A DNA stretch of 50,942 bases from Candidatus Peribacteria bacterium RIFCSPHIGHO2_01_FULL_55_13 (GCA_001788925.1 MFXS01000007.1:16078-67019); one strand, 5' to 3'; shown: positions 35,440 to 44,540, counted from the stretch's first letter. Numbers and translations: made by a program. The notes: generated by a model not told the origin, from the letters alone.

Positions 35440-35454
35440 GTGTACAAACGTACA
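35440..35454. promoter_or_regulatory. Dyad GTGTACAAACGTACA
   Basis: Same 15-mer as upstream of ssb; located near the expected -35 region. Confidence 0.55.
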
Positions 35455-35465
35455 GCCGGCAAGAG

Positions 35466-35607
35466 AAATGACCAATGACCAAAAAACAATGATCAGGCAG
35501 GGAAAATGACCAAAACCCGATAACGCAATGACTAGGCAATACTCAATGATTTAATGTCATTGGTCTTTGGTTATTGTTTGGTCATTGGTTCCTGGTCATT
35601 GGTCATT
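35466..35607. repeat. TGACCAA/TTGGTCA inverted repeat array, second copy
   Basis: aaatgaccaatgaccaaaaaacaatgatcaggcagggaaaatgaccaaaa ... ggtcattggtcattt; contains the stop of the FN3 CDS. Confidence 0.92.
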
Positions 35608-37030
35608 TCTTTGTTCCCTTCTTCATTTTCCTCCATCCTGCATACGCCCCGATGCACGAGGAGCCGACGGCGAAGAGGCCAAATCCGGAATTCGCAAGAT
35701 TGCGCGCGCGGATCTCCGCAAGGATCCGCTGCTCTGTAAGAACGTCCACGCTCGGAACCACGCTTCCAACGGGCGGCATTGTGGGCCACACCGGAGGCGT
35801 CACCGATCCCTGAACTGGCGGCATCGTGGGGACAGCGCCGTTTCCAGCGAGAGTAACAGAGTCAAAGACTCCGGTCGAGGTTGCTCCGTACACATTTACC
35901 ACCTGCAGCGAGATGCCGAACATTCCGGGCTGCACGCCGGCGAATTCCACACCCGCAATATCCATCGGCACCATCTGCGGTTGGCCGAAGGTCTGGCCAC
36001 CATCCAGACTCTGGCGCACCGCATAGTGCGCGATGTCGCCGCGGGTGATATCCGCCTGCCACTGCGCCACGACCGTGTATGTTCCGCCGAGTTCCGGAAC
36101 GGCGTGCAGGCTGAAGCCCATGACGTCCGCCGGCTTCGTCGGGTCTGTCACCACCGGAGCGGTGGGCACAACAGGTGCAGTTTGATCGGTACCGAGTTCA
36201 TGTCCTGTAAAGAATGCCGTGCGGTCCGTGGCATCCAGCGGCTGGCTGTTTGTTCCCTGCAAGGGCTCGCTCAGTTTGACGTTATACACGGCGCCTTTCT
36301 GCTGGGTCTGCGTGTCCGCCACAACGACGGTATCGCTCACGAGAATCTGCGTAATCGGAAGTGGCGCTCCGCCCGGGCCAACAATCATAAAGGCCTGCGG
36401 TGCGGCCTGCGGATCCACGGTCACAGGACCGGAGAATGTGAGCTTCACCTGGATCGGCGAGAGCGCTTCGGCAAGAAGCAGATGCACGCGGCCGTCATCC
36501 ACGGGTTCGGTATACGTGGGGATGGACTGAACGCTCGCAGAAGAACTCGAAGAAGAGGGCACCATGAGGACGGAAGCCGCGCTCGAGGACTGCGCCTGCA
36601 TCGAACGAGAAGACTGTTCCAGGCGCGGAGCCTCTGAAGAGGCGGCTGCCTGCGCGAGATCGATGTGAACTTCCTCTACGAAGGACTCGCTCTCCTCTCC
36701 TACATTGTTTACCGCGAGCACCGTAACGTAGAGAGATCCCATTACCGGGGGCGTGGTGAAGACAAAAACGTTTTCCGTTCCCTGCGTCTCCTCGAAGTCA
36801 TCGTAGACTCCCCCACTTTCCAGGATGGATTCCGAACTGTAGTAGAGGCGGTAGCGTACGACTGAAGAGTCCGTGGAAGGCTGCCACTCGATCCGCACCT
36901 CACCATTCGCCTCCTGCGTTCCAGAAAGGCCCGTCACGGCTGGCGGAGGCGCGGCAAGCGTGATCGTCGGGATCAAAAATCCAAGCACGATGGCGAGAGA
37001 TCTGAGGCGGGACATGGTTTTTGTGTTCAT
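35603..37030 (-). CDS. Secreted/membrane-anchored protein with fibronectin type III-like domain(s)
   Basis: Signal peptide; PAVTGLSGTQEANGEVRIEWQPSTDSSVVRYRLYYS; Ser-rich linkers; C-terminal TM and basic tail. Confidence 0.8.
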   Translation of the reverse strand: MNTKTMSRLRSLAIVLGFLIPTITLAAPPPAVTGLSGTQEANGEVRIEWQPSTDSSVVRYRLYYSSESILESGGVYDDFEETQGTENVFVFTTPPVMGSLYVTVLAVNNVGEESESFVEEVHIDLAQAAASSEAPRLEQSSRSMQAQSSSAASVLMVPSSSSSSASVQSIPTYTEPVDDGRVHLLLAEALSPIQVKLTFSGPVTVDPQAAPQAFMIVGPGGAPLPITQILVSDTVVVADTQTQQKGAVYNVKLSEPLQGTNSQPLDATDRTAFFTGHELGTDQTAPVVPTAPVVTDPTKPADVMGFSLHAVPELGGTYTVVAQWQADITRGDIAHYAVRQSLDGGQTFGQPQMVPMDIAGVEFAGVQPGMFGISLQVVNVYGATSTGVFDSVTLAGNGAVPTMPPVQGSVTPPVWPTMPPVGSVVPSVDVLTEQRILAEIRARNLANSGFGLFAVGSSCIGAYAGWRKMKKGTKK

Positions 37031-37082
37031 CAGTATTTTAGCAGATTTTCCTCTGTCCGGCAATTATCGTTTTGAGCCCTGC

Positions 37083-38543
37083 CTATAGCTCCTTTTTCAT
37101 AAACAATGTGTGTATCCCCAGCGCCCATCCCCCAATGATCATTCCTACTGATGCCACCGCCAATCCCACAACCGAAGAGACTTCATTGTGCAGTACCGGG
37201 GCAAACCTCCAGAGTCCCGCTCCAAGTGCGATGGCGTAGAGAATGATCTTCCCGATTCCCGACACAGGTATCGAGACACGCATAGCTTGGAGAGCTGCGA
37301 ACACCAAAACAGTCGCGAGGAAGATATGCACGACGTTGCTCGTGACCGTCGCACCGATATAACCGTACTGCGGGATCAATGTGTAGTTGAGCGCGATCGA
37401 AAGTACAGCGCCGCAACCGAGCATCGCGATCAGCGGTTTTGATTTTCCACGGTTGAGAAGCACGTAGAACCCGTACTGCACGAGGCCATTCAGAAATACC
37501 GGAAGTCCCATGAGCATCAGCGCCGTGTCCGATCCATGTCGTATCGGTGTACTCAAGTACGCATCAGTCGTCAGGAGCTGTACCAGCGGCCGCGACCAGA
37601 ACGCACAGAAAAGTCCGGCGGTGATTCCAAGGAGCAGCAAGATCATCAGTGTTTTTCCAAGCAGAACGGCAGTGTCCTCCCCTCTTCCGTCGCGCTCACT
37701 CAGGGTTGGCAGAACAGAGTTCAGTAGGAATGTTGGGATGATGTACCCCATCTCTACCATCCGCAGTACGAAGCCATATTCAGCGTTCTGGATTTCAAAA
37801 TCAGGTCGCAGAAGCGCGATCATCGTCACGTCCAACTGGCGGTAGAGCGCCATGCAAAGGAAGGCGGCCCCGAACGGAATCGACTGTCGCAAAATCGAAA
37901 CCATCACCGCCCGGTCGGACCGCAGCCGGATCGTTTCAAAGCGCGCCGCCGTGATCCAGGAGATCAAAAAAAGCACAAAAGCGCCGATGCCGCCGATGAG
38001 AAGAAAGGCGTAGAGGATGTCGGTGCTGTTCGAGGTGTGGACGCCCGCAACAATGAAAAGTCCGATGAGCCCCGTGGTGATCACCCGTTGGGTCACCTCC
38101 GCGAGAAACACAAACTGCATCCGGTAGTGGACCTGGAAGACCGTCCGGAGAATTCCCGCGAGCAATGTGAAAAGCGGCACGAGCGAAGCGATGGTTACCG
38201 AAAGTGGCAGCGGAGTTCCGCGCCACTGCGGCATCATCCAGATCAATGCGATCGCGAGGCCGAGCGAGAGAAGCAGAATCACAGAGCGGATAATGATCAA
38301 TGCTCCAAGCACGGTTGCACGGTCCTTCGCGCGGGCCATTTCGCGTACTCCTACAGCGTATAGCCCGAAGTCCGCGAGGATCCCGAAGAGCTGCAGGAAG
38401 CCGTAGGCCGAGTTGTAGTTTCCCGCGAGTTCTTTACTGAGCCCGATCGCGACGAACTTAACGGTCAGAATCGAAAGTGCGGCCATCACGATCTGGCTGC
38501 CTAATTGCCATAGCGTTGACGAAGCGATCTGTTTTGTAGGCAC
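37083..38543 (-). CDS. Wzx-type polysaccharide flippase (MATE/MOP superfamily)
   Basis: ASSTLWQLGSQIVMAALSILTVKFVAIGLSKELAGNYNSAYGFLQLFGILADFGL; 12-14 hydrophobic segments. Confidence 0.88.
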   Translation of the reverse strand: MPTKQIASSTLWQLGSQIVMAALSILTVKFVAIGLSKELAGNYNSAYGFLQLFGILADFGLYAVGVREMARAKDRATVLGALIIIRSVILLLSLGLAIALIWMMPQWRGTPLPLSVTIASLVPLFTLLAGILRTVFQVHYRMQFVFLAEVTQRVITTGLIGLFIVAGVHTSNSTDILYAFLLIGGIGAFVLFLISWITAARFETIRLRSDRAVMVSILRQSIPFGAAFLCMALYRQLDVTMIALLRPDFEIQNAEYGFVLRMVEMGYIIPTFLLNSVLPTLSERDGRGEDTAVLLGKTLMILLLLGITAGLFCAFWSRPLVQLLTTDAYLSTPIRHGSDTALMLMGLPVFLNGLVQYGFYVLLNRGKSKPLIAMLGCGAVLSIALNYTLIPQYGYIGATVTSNVVHIFLATVLVFAALQAMRVSIPVSGIGKIILYAIALGAGLWRFAPVLHNEVSSVVGLAVASVGMIIGGWALGIHTLFMKKEL

Positions 38544-38549
38544 CCCCAG

Positions 38550-38555
38550 AGTCTA
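38550..38555 (-). promoter_or_regulatory. -10 box TAGACT, 6 nt before GTG 38543
   Basis: TAGACT-ctgggg-GTG. Confidence 0.45.
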
Positions 38556-38595
38556 TTGCAAAATCGCTTAAATGCCATAGAATCACAACCGACGC

Positions 38596-39513
38596 ATGTC
38601 CCTGCCCTTCACCCACCTCACATCCACAAAGCAGCTCACACGGAGCGACACGGATGCTATTTTGGCGGTTGCGAAGGAGATGGAGGGAGTTCTCAAGAAG
38701 GGCGGATCAGATCTTCTCAAGGGAAAAATTCTCGCGAGCCTTTTTTACGAGCCGAGCACGCGCACACGGTTGAGCTTCGAGTCCGCGATGCAACGCTTGG
38801 GAGGAGAGGTGGTCACGGCAGACGGCATCCAGTTCAGCTCGCTGTATAAAGGAGAATCCATCGAGGACACGATTGTGGTTGCCGGCCAATACTGTGACAT
38901 CATCGCCATGCGCCATCCGGAAGTAGGAAGCGCGGATCGTGCTGCGGCGGTTTCTCCAGTTCCCTTCATCAATGCCGGCGATGGACCGGGCCAACACCCC
39001 ACACAGGCGCTTCTGGATCTCTTCACCATTCAGAAGGAATGCAAAAAGATCGACGGGCTCAACGTCGCGATGGTCGGAGACCTGCGGTATGGCCGCACGG
39101 TGCATTCCCTCAGCTTCCTCCTCGGGCTCTATGACAACATCGAACTCACCTTCGTCTCGCCAAAAGAACTCACGATGCCGGAAAAAGTAACAAGTTTCTG
39201 CAAAGAGAAAAACATTACGTTTTCCGAAGCCAGCGATCTCGAAGCCGCACTCGATTCCGATGTGCTCTACATGACGCGAATCCAGCAGGAGCGCTTTGCC
39301 GACAAGAGCGAATACGAACGGCTCCGCAACGTCTACACACTCAAGGCGGCGCATCTCAAAAGCAAAAAGACAGTGGTGATGCATCCTCTTCCCCGCCTTT
39401 CTGAAATCAGCACTGATGTCGACACACTTCCGAACGCCGCCTACTTCCGCCAGGTCCGTAACGGCGTCCCGGTCCGCATGGCGCTGCTTGCCATGCTTCT
39501 TCAGAAAGCATGA
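38596..39513 (+). CDS. pyrB: Aspartate carbamoyltransferase catalytic subunit
   Basis: FYEPSTRTRLSFESAMQRLGG; GDGPGQHPTQALLDL; MHPLPR. Confidence 0.97.
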   Translation: MSLPFTHLTSTKQLTRSDTDAILAVAKEMEGVLKKGGSDLLKGKILASLFYEPSTRTRLSFESAMQRLGGEVVTADGIQFSSLYKGESIEDTIVVAGQYCDIIAMRHPEVGSADRAAAVSPVPFINAGDGPGQHPTQALLDLFTIQKECKKIDGLNVAMVGDLRYGRTVHSLSFLLGLYDNIELTFVSPKELTMPEKVTSFCKEKNITFSEASDLEAALDSDVLYMTRIQQERFADKSEYERLRNVYTLKAAHLKSKKTVVMHPLPRLSEISTDVDTLPNAAYFRQVRNGVPVRMALLAMLLQKA

Positions 39514-40235
39514 TGCCCCCACTTATCATTCTTCTCCCGCTCCTTCTGGTCGGGAGTGTTGCTTCCACGATTGCTGGTGGAGGTCTGGGGATTCTTCTGA
39601 CGGTCGTCGCGAGCATGTTCCTCGATATCCGCACGAGCGTCGTTCTCGTGGGCTTGCTTGGATTCATCATCCAACTCGCAAAAATCTCGCATTTTCGCAA
39701 AGACATCCAGTGGCAGATGGTAGGGTGGTACGTCGCCCTCGGGATTCCGACGAGCATCGTGGGTGCAGTCCTTCTCTTTGTACTTCCTGAACGTTGGGTG
39801 GAAGTCGGATTGGGGACGGTGTGTCTGATCTTTGTCTTCATGCAGATGCGCAGACAGAAGATTCGCATCCCGCCAACGCGCACCAATCTTCTTCTTGCCG
39901 GTGCCGGTAACGGTCTTCTTTCAGGGATGATCGGCAATGGCGTTCTTCTACGCTCTCAGGCACTTCTTGCCTTTGGCCTTACCAAAGAACAATTCGTCGG
40001 TACCTCTTCGCTTCTGGCCTTCATCCTGAATCTCAGCAGGAACACCGTGTACTTACAGCAATTTCCCTGGACGCAAGAAACCGTCGTCCTTCTGCTTCTC
40101 TCGATCCCCGTAGTCATGATCGGCGTGCGGCTCGGGCGGTACATCCTCCAATTCGTCAGTCCGAATACATTTGAGCTTCTGATGTCTTTCGTTATCGTTG
40201 CAGGGGCGATCAAGCTTCTCTTCTTCCCGTCATGA
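39510..40235 (+). CDS. TauE/SafE-family membrane transporter
   Basis: Polytopic; VGSVASTIAGGGLGILLTVVAS and GNGLLSGMIGNGVLLRS repeats; overlaps pyrB and pyrC. Confidence 0.8.
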   Translation: MMPPLIILLPLLLVGSVASTIAGGGLGILLTVVASMFLDIRTSVVLVGLLGFIIQLAKISHFRKDIQWQMVGWYVALGIPTSIVGAVLLFVLPERWVEVGLGTVCLIFVFMQMRRQKIRIPPTRTNLLLAGAGNGLLSGMIGNGVLLRSQALLAFGLTKEQFVGTSSLLAFILNLSRNTVYLQQFPWTQETVVLLLLSIPVVMIGVRLGRYILQFVSPNTFELLMSFVIVAGAIKLLFFPS

Positions 40236-41425
40236 GCAATCTCATCACCCTCCCCGGCCTCATCGACTGCCACGTGCACTTCCGCGAACCGGGGCTGACG
40301 CATAAGGCGGATATGGTTTCGGAATCGGCAGCAGCCGCTGCAGGCGGAGTCACGACGGTATGTGAAATGCCGAATACGGTCCCCGCGACAGTCACGGTGG
40401 AGGCGCTCATGGATAAAGTACGTAGAGCGGAGAAAATTCGGAATTCAGAATTCAGAATTCAGAATTTTGACATGCGATTCTTTATGGGTGCCACTGAAAA
40501 AAAACATCTACTCGCCTTACGAGATATCTGGCGAGGATCTTCTCCTGCGCTTCAGCAACTTAAAAAAAGGTGTTGTGGGTTAAAAGTATTTTTCGACCAC
40601 TCCACGGGCAATCAAGGAGCGGATCAGGAGACGATCACGGAAGCGTTCAGGATGTGCGGCGAGATGGGGATACCGTTGGTGGCGCATTGTGAAGATGCAG
40701 AAATAAATTCAGTTACGGGTTACGGGTTACGGGTTACGAGTGACGATGTTTCGATCCACTCAAAAATGCGTCCGCCGGAATCTGAAGTTGCTGCGATCAA
40801 GCGAGCGATTGATCTTGCGCGGGAATACGGAACACAATTCCACGTCGCGCATCTTTCTACAACAGGGGGATTGCAATTGGTTCGTGAAGCCAAAAAAGAA
40901 GGATTGCCCGTTACCTGCGAAGTCACGCCGCATCATTTGTTTTTAACGGTCGAAGATTACGAAACCCTTGGAACACTCGGAAAGATGAATCCCCCGCTCC
41001 GGTCTAAAGAAGATCAGGCCGCGCTCTGGGGCGGCATTGCAGACGGCACTGTGGATTGTGTTTCCACTGATCACGCGCCGCACACGCTCGACGAAAAAAA
41101 ATCAGGTGATCCCTTAAAGGCGCCAAGCGGCGTGCCGGGAGTGGAGACGATGGTACCGCTTCTTCTGACGGTGGCGGCGGGGAAATGGCCGCATCCGAAT
41201 CCGAATGCAAAAAGCATAAAGGAAAAAGCAAAAATACAGATTTCAGATATCGTGAGATTGTGTTTTGAAAATCCGAACCGGATCTTTCAGTTAGGAAGGA
41301 CAAAAACAGACCGGACGATTACGGTGGATCTTGATCAGGAATGGGTTATCCATGGCAAGGAGCTGCATAGCAAATGCGGGTGGACGCCGTTTGAGGGATG
41401 GAAGGTGTGCGGCGCAATACTATGA
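40232..41425 (+). CDS. pyrC: Dihydroorotase
   Basis: LPGLIDCHVHFREPGLTHKADM; VAHCED; STDHAPHTLDEK. Confidence 0.95.
   Translation: MSNLITLPGLIDCHVHFREPGLTHKADMVSESAAAAAGGVTTVCEMPNTVPATVTVEALMDKVRRAEKIRNSEFRIQNFDMRFFMGATEKKHLLALRDIWRGSSPALQQLKKRCCGLKVFFDHSTGNQGADQETITEAFRMCGEMGIPLVAHCEDAEINSVTGYGLRVTSDDVSIHSKMRPPESEVAAIKRAIDLAREYGTQFHVAHLSTTGGLQLVREAKKEGLPVTCEVTPHHLFLTVEDYETLGTLGKMNPPLRSKEDQAALWGGIADGTVDCVSTDHAPHTLDEKKSGDPLKAPSGVPGVETMVPLLLTVAAGKWPHPNPNAKSIKEKAKIQISDIVRLCFENPNRIFQLGRTKTDRTITVDLDQEWVIHGKELHSKCGWTPFEGWKVCGAIL
40433..40468 (+). repeat. ATTCAGA 7-nt-period repeat inside pyrC
   Basis: aaaattcggaattcagaattcagaattcagaatttt encodes KIRNSEFRIQNF. Confidence 0.9.
40712..40744 (+). repeat. 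GTTACGG 7-nt-period repeat inside pyrC
   Basis: gttacgggttacgggttacgggttacgagtgac encodes VTGYGLRVTSD. Confidence 0.92.
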
Positions 41426-41449
41426 TTGCATTCCATGAATTCTGCGGAG

Positions 41450-41455
41450 TAGCAT
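41450..41455 (+). promoter_or_regulatory. -10 box TAGCAT, 6 nt before ATG 41462
   Basis: TAGCAT-ttgtgt-ATG. Confidence 0.45.
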
Positions 41456-41461
41456 TTGTGT

Positions 41462-41665
41462 ATGGCTTTTGAACAGGAAGCGACAGTGCCGGATGGAAAT
41501 GAGAGAGACAAAGTCGAACCACGCAGGCTTGGGGCAGAAACAGTTCCGGCTGCTCCTGCTCAAGCTCCTGAACGTGCGCCCGCTATATCTGCAATGAGTG
41601 AGAGGGAAATAATCACAGCAGCGAAGCGTGAGATGGCTCACTTAATGCCATCACAATTAAGGTAG
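41462..41665 (+). CDS. Hypothetical 67-aa protein
   Basis: ORF with precisely spaced -10 box. Confidence 0.55.
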   Translation: MAFEQEATVPDGNERDKVEPRRLGAETVPAAPAQAPERAPAISAMSEREIITAAKREMAHLMPSQLR

Positions 41666-41689
41666 AGTTGTCCGCCTGGGTGGACGTCT

Positions 41690-42325
41690 TTACAGAAATT
41701 TCAACGCTTCTTCCAAGGCGTCGAATCTTTTCTGCGGTTTCACGTGAAATTTCTCGGGTGCGAAGGGCCGTCGCACTATCCAGCACTCCATTCCCGCATT
41801 CTTCGCTGCTTCTGCATCAAACGGCTGGTCACCGATGTACACGCATTCTCTGGGGTCAACGTTTAATTTCTGCGCCGCCATCAGGAGCCCATCCGGTCGC
41901 GGTTTGGATTTGCCTTCGAGATCCGTTTCATCCAAGAGCACCTTCACCAGTGACCGCAGCGGAATGCGGTGTTCGATCGCATCGATGTAGGTTTTATGCG
42001 ATCCTGTCACGATGCCCGTGGGGTACTTCTTCGCAACGGTTTTGAAGCAGGTTTCCGCGTCGTCATGCCAGACGATTTCGTTTCGGAGCATCTCTTCATA
42101 AAGTTCATCGCGTTTGGTGCGCAAAGCTGCGTAGTGCGATTGCTCGATACCGAGCTCCGTGAGCCAATCGCGCATCGGTTTTCCGGATGGGTACAGAAGC
42201 GCGAAGTCTTCATCGCGAAAAGCATGGCCAATATCTTTCAAGACCCGGCGGTACGCCTCACGCCACAGCTTCGGTGAGTCGATGAGGGTGCCGTCGAGGT
42301 CGAAGAGGATGGCGGAAAAGGGCAT
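41690..42325 (-). CDS. HAD-superfamily hydrolase
   Basis: FSAILFDLDGTLIDSPKLW; GIVTGSHK; CVYIGDQPFDAEAAKNAGME. Confidence 0.92.
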   Translation of the reverse strand: MPFSAILFDLDGTLIDSPKLWREAYRRVLKDIGHAFRDEDFALLYPSGKPMRDWLTELGIEQSHYAALRTKRDELYEEMLRNEIVWHDDAETCFKTVAKKYPTGIVTGSHKTYIDAIEHRIPLRSLVKVLLDETDLEGKSKPRPDGLLMAAQKLNVDPRECVYIGDQPFDAEAAKNAGMECWIVRRPFAPEKFHVKPQKRFDALEEALKFL

Positions 42326-42331
42326 GGGACA

Positions 42332-42337
42332 ATTTTA
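42332..42337 (-). promoter_or_regulatory. -10 box TAAAAT, 6 nt before ATG 42325
   Basis: TAAAAT-tgtccc-ATG. Confidence 0.5.
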
Positions 42338-42344
42338 CAGGCAT

Positions 42345-42410
42345 CCGTAGAGACGGACCTGTGGTCCGTCTCCTTTGTATCGGAGACGCACCCGAGGTGC
42401 GTCTCTACGG
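42345..42410. repeat. Double-hairpin GTAGAGAC-family element
   Basis: ccgta-[gagacggacc tgt ggtccgtctc]-ctttgtatcg-[gagacgcacc cga ggtgcgtctc]-tacgg. Confidence 0.95.
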
Positions 42411-42416
42411 TAGATG

Positions 42417-44318
42417 TTAAACCTCGACAATAATCGGTATCACCATCGGTTCCCTATCCAGGGCCCGATCGAAATACCGGTACAAGGCGCCGGTGACGGC
42501 GCGCTTGAGGGCTTTGCGGTCTGTCTCCCCGCGATTCACGGCTTCCTCGTATGCTTTCTTGCTCGCGTGGATGACTTCGGCGGTGATGGTCTGTTGCTCG
42601 GAGCCGTAGATGAGTCCGCGGCTCAGGACATCAGGGTCGCCGACGAGACGTTTGCTTTCGCTGTAGGCCCGGAGGATCACCATGACCACGCCGGATTCAC
42701 TCATGATCTTGCGATCCAGAAGAACCCGCTGGCCTTCGCCGGCAGATCCGCGGCCGTCGATGATGACGTCCTGGACCGTGAGCTTGTGCTTGCTCTTGCG
42801 AGCCGCGCCGTTGCGTTCGAATTCCAGGATCTCGCCGTTACTGAGAAGGTGGATCTGGTTATCCGGATAGCCGATGCTCTTTGCGATATCCGCGTGCGCG
42901 GCGCGCATGTGCGGTTCGCCGTGTTCGGGGATGATGTGGCGGGCGCGTACGAGGCGGTGCATCAGAAGGATGTCGCCGCGGTGGCCGTGGCCGGTCACAT
43001 GCAGTGCCAATTCCTGGTTTGTCTTCACGATAGCTCCGCGCAGGTGCAGGTTATTGATCACCTTCGCGACAGCACGCTCGTTGCCGATAATCGGATTGCT
43101 GCTGAGGATCACCGTGTCCCCTTTCTTCACTTCGATGTGGCGGTGCGTGCCGAGACCCATGCGGGCAAGGCCTGCAGCCTCTTCACCCTGGCTTCCCGTA
43201 GTGATGATGAGCGCTTCGCGGTCGGGAACCTTGTCCATGCCCGGGCCCACTTTGCGTATCAGCCCGCGTGGGGCTTTCAGGTAGCCCAGATTCTGGGCGA
43301 TCTCGGTATTGGTCTCCATGCTTCTGCCGGAGATAAACACTTTGCGGTTATAAGTCTTGGCGTGCTCCACGACCTGCTGGATGCGGTTCAAAAGCGACGA
43401 GAATGTCGAGATGATCACGCGGCCTTTGGCATCGCGGATCAGGTCTTCGAGCGTCGCGGAGATTTCGCTCTCGCTCTTGCTGAAGCCGGGCTTCGTGGCG
43501 TTTGTCGAGTCCGCGATGATCGCGAGCACTCCTTCTTTGCCGAGCTCCGCCAGGCGCTGGAAATCTGCAGGAGGTTCATCTCCCGCGGGGGTAAGGTCGA
43601 ATTTGAAGTCGCCCGTATGGACGATCTTTCCGTACGGCGTATGGAGAACGATCGCGGCGGAATCCGGAATACTGTGCGTGACCCGCAGATACTCCACTTC
43701 CACTTTGCCGATGCGTATCTTCTGGCCGTAGGGAACGACGTTCAGCTTCGCCTGGCTCGTCAGGCGCTCCTCATCCAGGCGTTTCTTCACGAAGGCGATG
43801 GTGAGCTTGGTGCCATAGCTCGGCGGATAGTGCAGCTGCGGGAGCAGATGCTGCACCGCGCCGATGTGGTCTAAGTGCGCGTGGGTAAAGAGTACCGCTT
43901 TGATGCGGTTCTCGCGGCCCTTGAGTGACGTCATGTCCGGGATCAGGTAATCGATACCGAGCATGTCCTCGTCCGGGAACTGGAGTCCCAGATCGATGAT
44001 GTAGAGGTCGCCGTCCACGTCGATGACGCAGCAGTTACGGCCGACCTGGTCGAATCCTCCCAGAGGATAAATGCGCAGTCCGCCCTTGCTCAGGACAGGT
44101 TGCGGAGGTGGGGCGGCGGCCGGCATGGGCCGTCCGTCATTCTGTACTCCGGGGCGTACCCCGGGTTGAGCCGGCTGTTGCTGGCCTTGCCGATGATGGT
44201 GCGGGGAATGTCCCCGGTTGTCCCGTTGATTCCCACGGGAAGGATGAGGAGCACCTTTTTGGGGGTGACCCTCTTTAGTATTCAGGTGCCTCTGCACCCA
44301 TTGTCCGACGGTTTTCAT
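42417..44318 (-). CDS. rnj: Ribonuclease J with disordered N-terminal extension
   Basis: GGFDQVGRNCCVIDVDGDLYIIDLG; FTHAHLDHIGAV; TTGSQGEEAAGL; HVTGHGHRGDI; IPEHGEPHMR. Confidence 0.94.
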   Translation of the reverse strand: MKTVGQWVQRHLNTKEGHPQKGAPHPSRGNQRDNRGHSPHHHRQGQQQPAQPGVRPGVQNDGRPMPAAAPPPQPVLSKGGLRIYPLGGFDQVGRNCCVIDVDGDLYIIDLGLQFPDEDMLGIDYLIPDMTSLKGRENRIKAVLFTHAHLDHIGAVQHLLPQLHYPPSYGTKLTIAFVKKRLDEERLTSQAKLNVVPYGQKIRIGKVEVEYLRVTHSIPDSAAIVLHTPYGKIVHTGDFKFDLTPAGDEPPADFQRLAELGKEGVLAIIADSTNATKPGFSKSESEISATLEDLIRDAKGRVIISTFSSLLNRIQQVVEHAKTYNRKVFISGRSMETNTEIAQNLGYLKAPRGLIRKVGPGMDKVPDREALIITTGSQGEEAAGLARMGLGTHRHIEVKKGDTVILSSNPIIGNERAVAKVINNLHLRGAIVKTNQELALHVTGHGHRGDILLMHRLVRARHIIPEHGEPHMRAAHADIAKSIGYPDNQIHLLSNGEILEFERNGAARKSKHKLTVQDVIIDGRGSAGEGQRVLLDRKIMSESGVVMVILRAYSESKRLVGDPDVLSRGLIYGSEQQTITAEVIHASKKAYEEAVNRGETDRKALKRAVTGALYRYFDRALDREPMVIPIIVEV

Positions 44319-44361
44319 TAAACGGTCTTGGAATAAATCGCTGCAATTGCAGTTCGTCTCT

Positions 44362-44390
44362 AGTGTATGCTCCTTTGCCTTTTGCGTCAA
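44362..44390 (-). promoter_or_regulatory. Promoter TTGACG-N17-TACACT upstream of rnj
   Basis: -35 44390-44385, -10 44367-44362, leader about 37 nt. Confidence 0.6.
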
Positions 44391-44459
44391 TAGACTAATG
44401 TTGATAGTTCCTTTTTTTGGCTTATGATAAACGAATTTTCATTTTCAAAAAATGATTTT

Positions 44460-44540
44460 AGGATCGGGAGTCGGGAGTTCGGGAGGTCGGGAAGTCGATT
44501 TTCCCACTCCCCATCTCCCCACTCCCAATTCCCCAAGCCA
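44460..44540. repeat. 7/8-nt-period TCGGGAG / CTCCCCAC imperfect inverted repeat
   Basis: tcgggagtcgggagttcgggaggtcgggaag ... cccactccccatctccccactcccaattcccc. Confidence 0.75.

Noticed and set aside
35567-36637. 356-aa plus-strand ORF
   Set aside because: Antisense to the FN3 gene; its N-terminus is translated TTGGTCA repeat.
41215-41250. A-rich segment in pyrC (gcaaaaagcataaaggaaaaagcaaaaata) as a third repeat insertion
   Set aside because: Periodicity too weak to distinguish from an ordinary Lys-rich stretch.
42414-43874. 486-aa plus-strand ORF
   Set aside because: Antisense to rnj, which has all metallo-beta-lactamase motifs.
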